This document shows positions 13,706-15,916 of a stretch of DNA of 15,916 nt, in pieces (positions within the stretch are counted from its first letter, which is position 1; each line of letters opens with the position of its first letter). The stretch spans positions 1 through 15,916 of the forward strand of contig DGGP01000034.1 of NCBI GenBank assembly GCA_002392265.1. The letters are read 5' to 3'. Under the pieces are notes generated by a model that was given only the letters and a program-made list of their open reading frames with translations, did no database searches and was not told where the DNA came from. Origin of the DNA: Firmicutes bacterium UBA3871. Its GTDB lineage: Bacteria; Bacillota; Clostridia; Peptostreptococcales; Anaerovoracaceae. The position numbers and the translations under genes were made by a program.

Positions 13706-15553
13706 TTATAGTGCGCCTTGGAGTATCAGCTCGTTTATGAGCATCTCTGTGTATCCTGTATCAAATATTATTCCTTCTCTTTTCCTGAGTTCTTCTATTA
13801 CTTCTTTTTGCTCCAGATTTCTGCCAAAGCGCGGATTTGTAAGCGCATCATAATAATCAACCACCCTTATTATCCTGCTCTGCATGGGTATTTCTTCACC
13901 CTTTAGACCATTCGGGTAGCCCGATCCATCTATATTCTCGTGGTGATGAAGCACGTAATCAGCCAAACTACCGTAAGTGCGTGAAGCATGCAGCAGTCTG
14001 TAGCCGATTTCGGAATGCTTTCTGACGATACTCGTATCGTTGGAATTTTTATCTCCGAGGATAGGTTTTCCGGGCTCTGACCTCATTGCATTGCACGCAG
14101 CCATTCCTATATCGTGCAGCCTTGCGGATGTCACGACTTCGTATGTGAGGATGCTGTTCAGTCCCAGAACCTGTGCCATCCTCTCTGCAAAGCGCTCAAC
14201 ATTGTTCATATGGCTTGCTTCGAGTGGGTCGCGTCTCAGCATTGATATCATTCTGTCAACAATCTTATCACCGAGGTCTCGCGATTCGATGATTTTGTTG
14301 TTGTACATTTTTTCTTCGGCCACGAGAATTGCAGACTCGAAATCGAGCCCGTCACCCAGTCTCATCGTTACGGAGCCGAGTGCCACCGAATAATCCATGA
14401 AGCCCGCGCCCATATTACGGATTTCATTGTGCATTGCGGTCTCTATGCGACCGATTTCGACCTCGTCCACGCCCGGGAAGGTAGCGAGGAACTCGTCTCC
14501 TCCGAATCGCACGGCAAAATCTCCGTGTTCGTTTGTAAACTTGCGGAAAACTGCGCCTGCAGCTGCAATCAGCTTGTCACCTTCGGCATGTCCGAATGCG
14601 TCGTTGCATATCTTTAACCCGTTCGCATCGCCCATGATGATGGAATAGGGATATTTCAGATTCTTTATCTTTTCATCTAAATGCTTTATATACCAGGTTC
14701 TGTTGTAAAGTCCGGTCAGCTCGTCGGTAAAGCTGACTCTTTCAAGCTCTGCCTTTGTTTCCTTTGAGGCCGTGATATCCTCTATCATTATCAGCAGCTG
14801 GTAGCTGTCACTTTCATCCGATGAATATCTGGTTATCTGGATGTTAAACCATGCCAGTGACTCATCTCCGCGGACGAGCTGCCTTTCGACATTAAACTCG
14901 CTGATTTCGCCCCTCAAAAGCTGCAGCGTTTTCTGCATGATTTCTTCATTGCCCTTGCCGTGGAAAGCATAATCCGTCCATCGCATAGCCATAATCTGCT
15001 CCTGCGTATAGAAAACAAGCTCTGAGAATCTGTCGTTAAACATGATGGGCTTTTCGCTTTTCGCGTCGAAAACCATTAGCCCCACAGGTACGTTATCATA
15101 TACTGCCTTGAACTTTTTCTCTGCCTCGGCAACTCTGCGTGAATGCTCACCAAGCAGCTTCTCCGCCGTCACATCCTTGCAGTATCCGAGAATGCCGACC
15201 ATCTCGCCATAAGGGTTGAAGATAGGCATTTTTACAACTTCCTCAAAAGTCCCGTTGGGCAATGCGTATGTGGAAATGATTCTTTCGCCCGTTATCGTTA
15301 CCTCTTCATCGAGGCGAGTGAAAATATCTACGAGATCCTGATTCTTGTATATTTCATCATCCGTCTTTCCGATGACATCTATATCCATAATATCATCGGC
15401 TATCTTCATAATCTCGTTTGAATAGAGATATCTGCCCGATATGTCTTTAATCCAAACCTGCATTTGCAATTCAGCAAAAATCTCTTCAAAGGCATCAATC
15501 ATCCACTTGAATCTGTTTGGATCATTGATGTCACAGATTAATCTTGCGTCCAT
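13706..15553 (-). CDS. PAS-PAS-GGDEF-HD-GYP protein (c-di-GMP synthesis/breakdown)
   Basis: A 615-residue soluble protein. PAS domains lie at about 20-130 and 145-260. The GGDEF domain (about 273-425) has GDANGLK and NDAFGH, and an intact active site GGDEF (351-355). The inhibitory I-site arginine is replaced: the RxxD position reads EHGD (342-345). The HD-GYP domain (about 435-610) has SH (447-448), HD (480-481), H513 and HHHENIDGSGYP (536-547), so the metal-binding residues look intact. It could both make and destroy c-di-GMP, with the PAS domains sensing a small molecule. AGGT lies about eight bases before the ATG. It is the first gene after the promoter at 15622-15650, and the same locus encodes a PilZ c-di-GMP receptor. 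Confidence 0.92.
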   Translation of the reverse strand: MDARLICDINDPNRFKWMIDAFEEIFAELQMQVWIKDISGRYLYSNEIMKIADDIMDIDVIGKTDDEIYKNQDLVDIFTRLDEEVTITGERIISTYALPNGTFEEVVKMPIFNPYGEMVGILGYCKDVTAEKLLGEHSRRVAEAEKKFKAVYDNVPVGLMVFDAKSEKPIMFNDRFSELVFYTQEQIMAMRWTDYAFHGKGNEEIMQKTLQLLRGEISEFNVERQLVRGDESLAWFNIQITRYSSDESDSYQLLIMIEDITASKETKAELERVSFTDELTGLYNRTWYIKHLDEKIKNLKYPYSIIMGDANGLKICNDAFGHAEGDKLIAAAGAVFRKFTNEHGDFAVRFGGDEFLATFPGVDEVEIGRIETAMHNEIRNMGAGFMDYSVALGSVTMRLGDGLDFESAILVAEEKMYNNKIIESRDLGDKIVDRMISMLRRDPLEASHMNNVERFAERMAQVLGLNSILTYEVVTSARLHDIGMAACNAMRSEPGKPILGDKNSNDTSIVRKHSEIGYRLLHASRTYGSLADYVLHHHENIDGSGYPNGLKGEEIPMQSRIIRVVDYYDALTNPRFGRNLEQKEVIEELRKREGIIFDTGYTEMLINELILQGAL

Positions 15554-15621
15554 TATAATACCTGCTTTTTGTACAAATCTAAGGGGTGAATTACATCATT
15601 TCAAAACCCACCCAAGTATAT

Positions 15622-15650
15622 ATGATACCATAATTTACGTTATAAGTAAA
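15622..15650 (-). promoter_or_regulatory. Extended -10 promoter for the GGDEF-HD-GYP/ecf/trmB/two-component operon
   Basis: On the minus strand, -35 TTTACT (15645-15650), a 17-base spacer and -10 TATCAT (15622-15627) with an upstream TG giving an extended -10. The expected start is near 15615, leaving a leader of about 60 bases. The leader contains a weak hairpin (GGGGTGAA side at 15583-15590, TTCA and CCC at 15600-15609) of unknown meaning. The promoter sits right after the rplQ terminator, so it starts a new unit. Confidence 0.65.
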
Positions 15651-15684
15651 CAAAGTTAAAAGCCGGACGGTTGCCCGTCCGGCT
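15651..15684 (-). terminator. Intrinsic terminator of the rplQ operon
   Basis: A perfect 10-bp GC-rich stem (arms 15675-15684 and 15661-15670, AGCCGGACGG and its complement) with a 4-base loop is followed on the minus strand by TTTAACTTTG. It starts 15 bases after the rplQ stop codon. Confidence 0.92.
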
Positions 15685-15699
15685 CAATTTATCCTTTGA

Positions 15700-15916
15700 C
15701 TAAACCAATTCGAGGAATACCTGCTCTGCGCAGTCGCCCTGTCTAGGACCGAGCTTTAAGATTCTGGTGTAACCACCGTTTCTTTCTGCGTACTTAGGTG
15801 CAATCTCATCGAAGAGCTTCTTTACAACATCTTCATCAAAGATATATTCCATAGCCTGTCTCTTTGCGTGGAGATCTCCGCGCTTTGCAATAGTAATCAG
15901 CTTTTCAGCTTCTCTT
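15700..15916 (-). CDS. rplQ: 50S ribosomal protein L17 (partial, 5' end outside window)
   Basis: The last 72 codons of rplQ, ending in TAG at 15702-15700. The translation contains [39 protein letters not shown] and [12 protein letters not shown], and ends VFLELV, all matching L17. L17 sits in the large ribosomal subunit near the exit tunnel. It is normally the last gene of the alpha operon (rpsM-rpsK-rpsD-rpoA-rplQ), which should lie to the right of the window. Confidence 0.98.
   Translation of the reverse strand, partial: REAEKLITIAKRGDLHAKRQAMEYIFDEDVVKKLFDEIAPKYAERNGGYTRILKLGPRQGDCAEQVFLELV

Noticed and set aside
15554..15621. c-di-GMP or other riboswitch in the leader of the GGDEF-HD-GYP gene
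   Set aside because: The leader is only about 60 bases and shows a weak bulged hairpin with none of the conserved riboswitch cores I could recognise.

Overview
The window looks like a chromosomal segment of a Gram-positive anaerobe of the class Clostridia. The evidence is gene content and order: rplQ is followed on the same strand by ecfA1-ecfA2-ecfT, as in many Firmicutes, and the segment also carries SipW-type signal peptidase chemistry, LytS-type two-component signalling, c-di-GMP enzymes and GGAGG-type ribosome binding sites. I cannot name the genus. Every gene I accept is on the minus strand, so transcription runs from high to low coordinates. No tRNA, rRNA, insertion sequence, phage gene or CRISPR array is visible, and no gene-free stretch exceeds about 155 bases.

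In transcription order, the right edge holds the 3' end of rplQ and its terminator. A good promoter (15622-15650) then starts a tightly packed run of eight genes: a PAS-PAS-GGDEF-HD-GYP c-di-GMP enzyme, a stand-alone double-PAS protein, the ECF transporter module ecfA1-ecfA2-ecfT, trmB, a LytS-type histidine kinase and a response regulator with a SARP-like winged helix. The run ends at a hairpin terminator at about 6966-7008.

The second block (6951 to 1, running off the left edge) is the most interesting. It encodes a YcgR-like PilZ c-di-GMP receptor, three related exported or membrane-anchored proteins with a shared C-terminal motif (two carry SipW-type TYAWF signal sequences), a SipW/ER-type signal peptidase, a membrane-anchored McrB-like AAA+ ATPase, and, after an internal terminator, a DUF2357-like protein whose visible C-terminal part is an Ala/Lys/Glu-rich 35-residue repeat. 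The middle genes are coupled by TAATG junctions.

My interpretation is that this block builds a SipW-processed, TasA-like surface fibre or matrix under c-di-GMP control, with an AAA+ machine recruited from the McrBC superfamily. The upstream block supplies both a c-di-GMP maker/breaker and a two-component system. Just in front of the PilZ gene are three 11-bp tandem repeats in perfect helical phase. That is the type of site SARP-like winged helices bind, and the regulator encoded immediately upstream has such a domain. The regulatory link and the fibre function are inferences; the domains, motifs, repeats and gene junctions can be read in the sequence.
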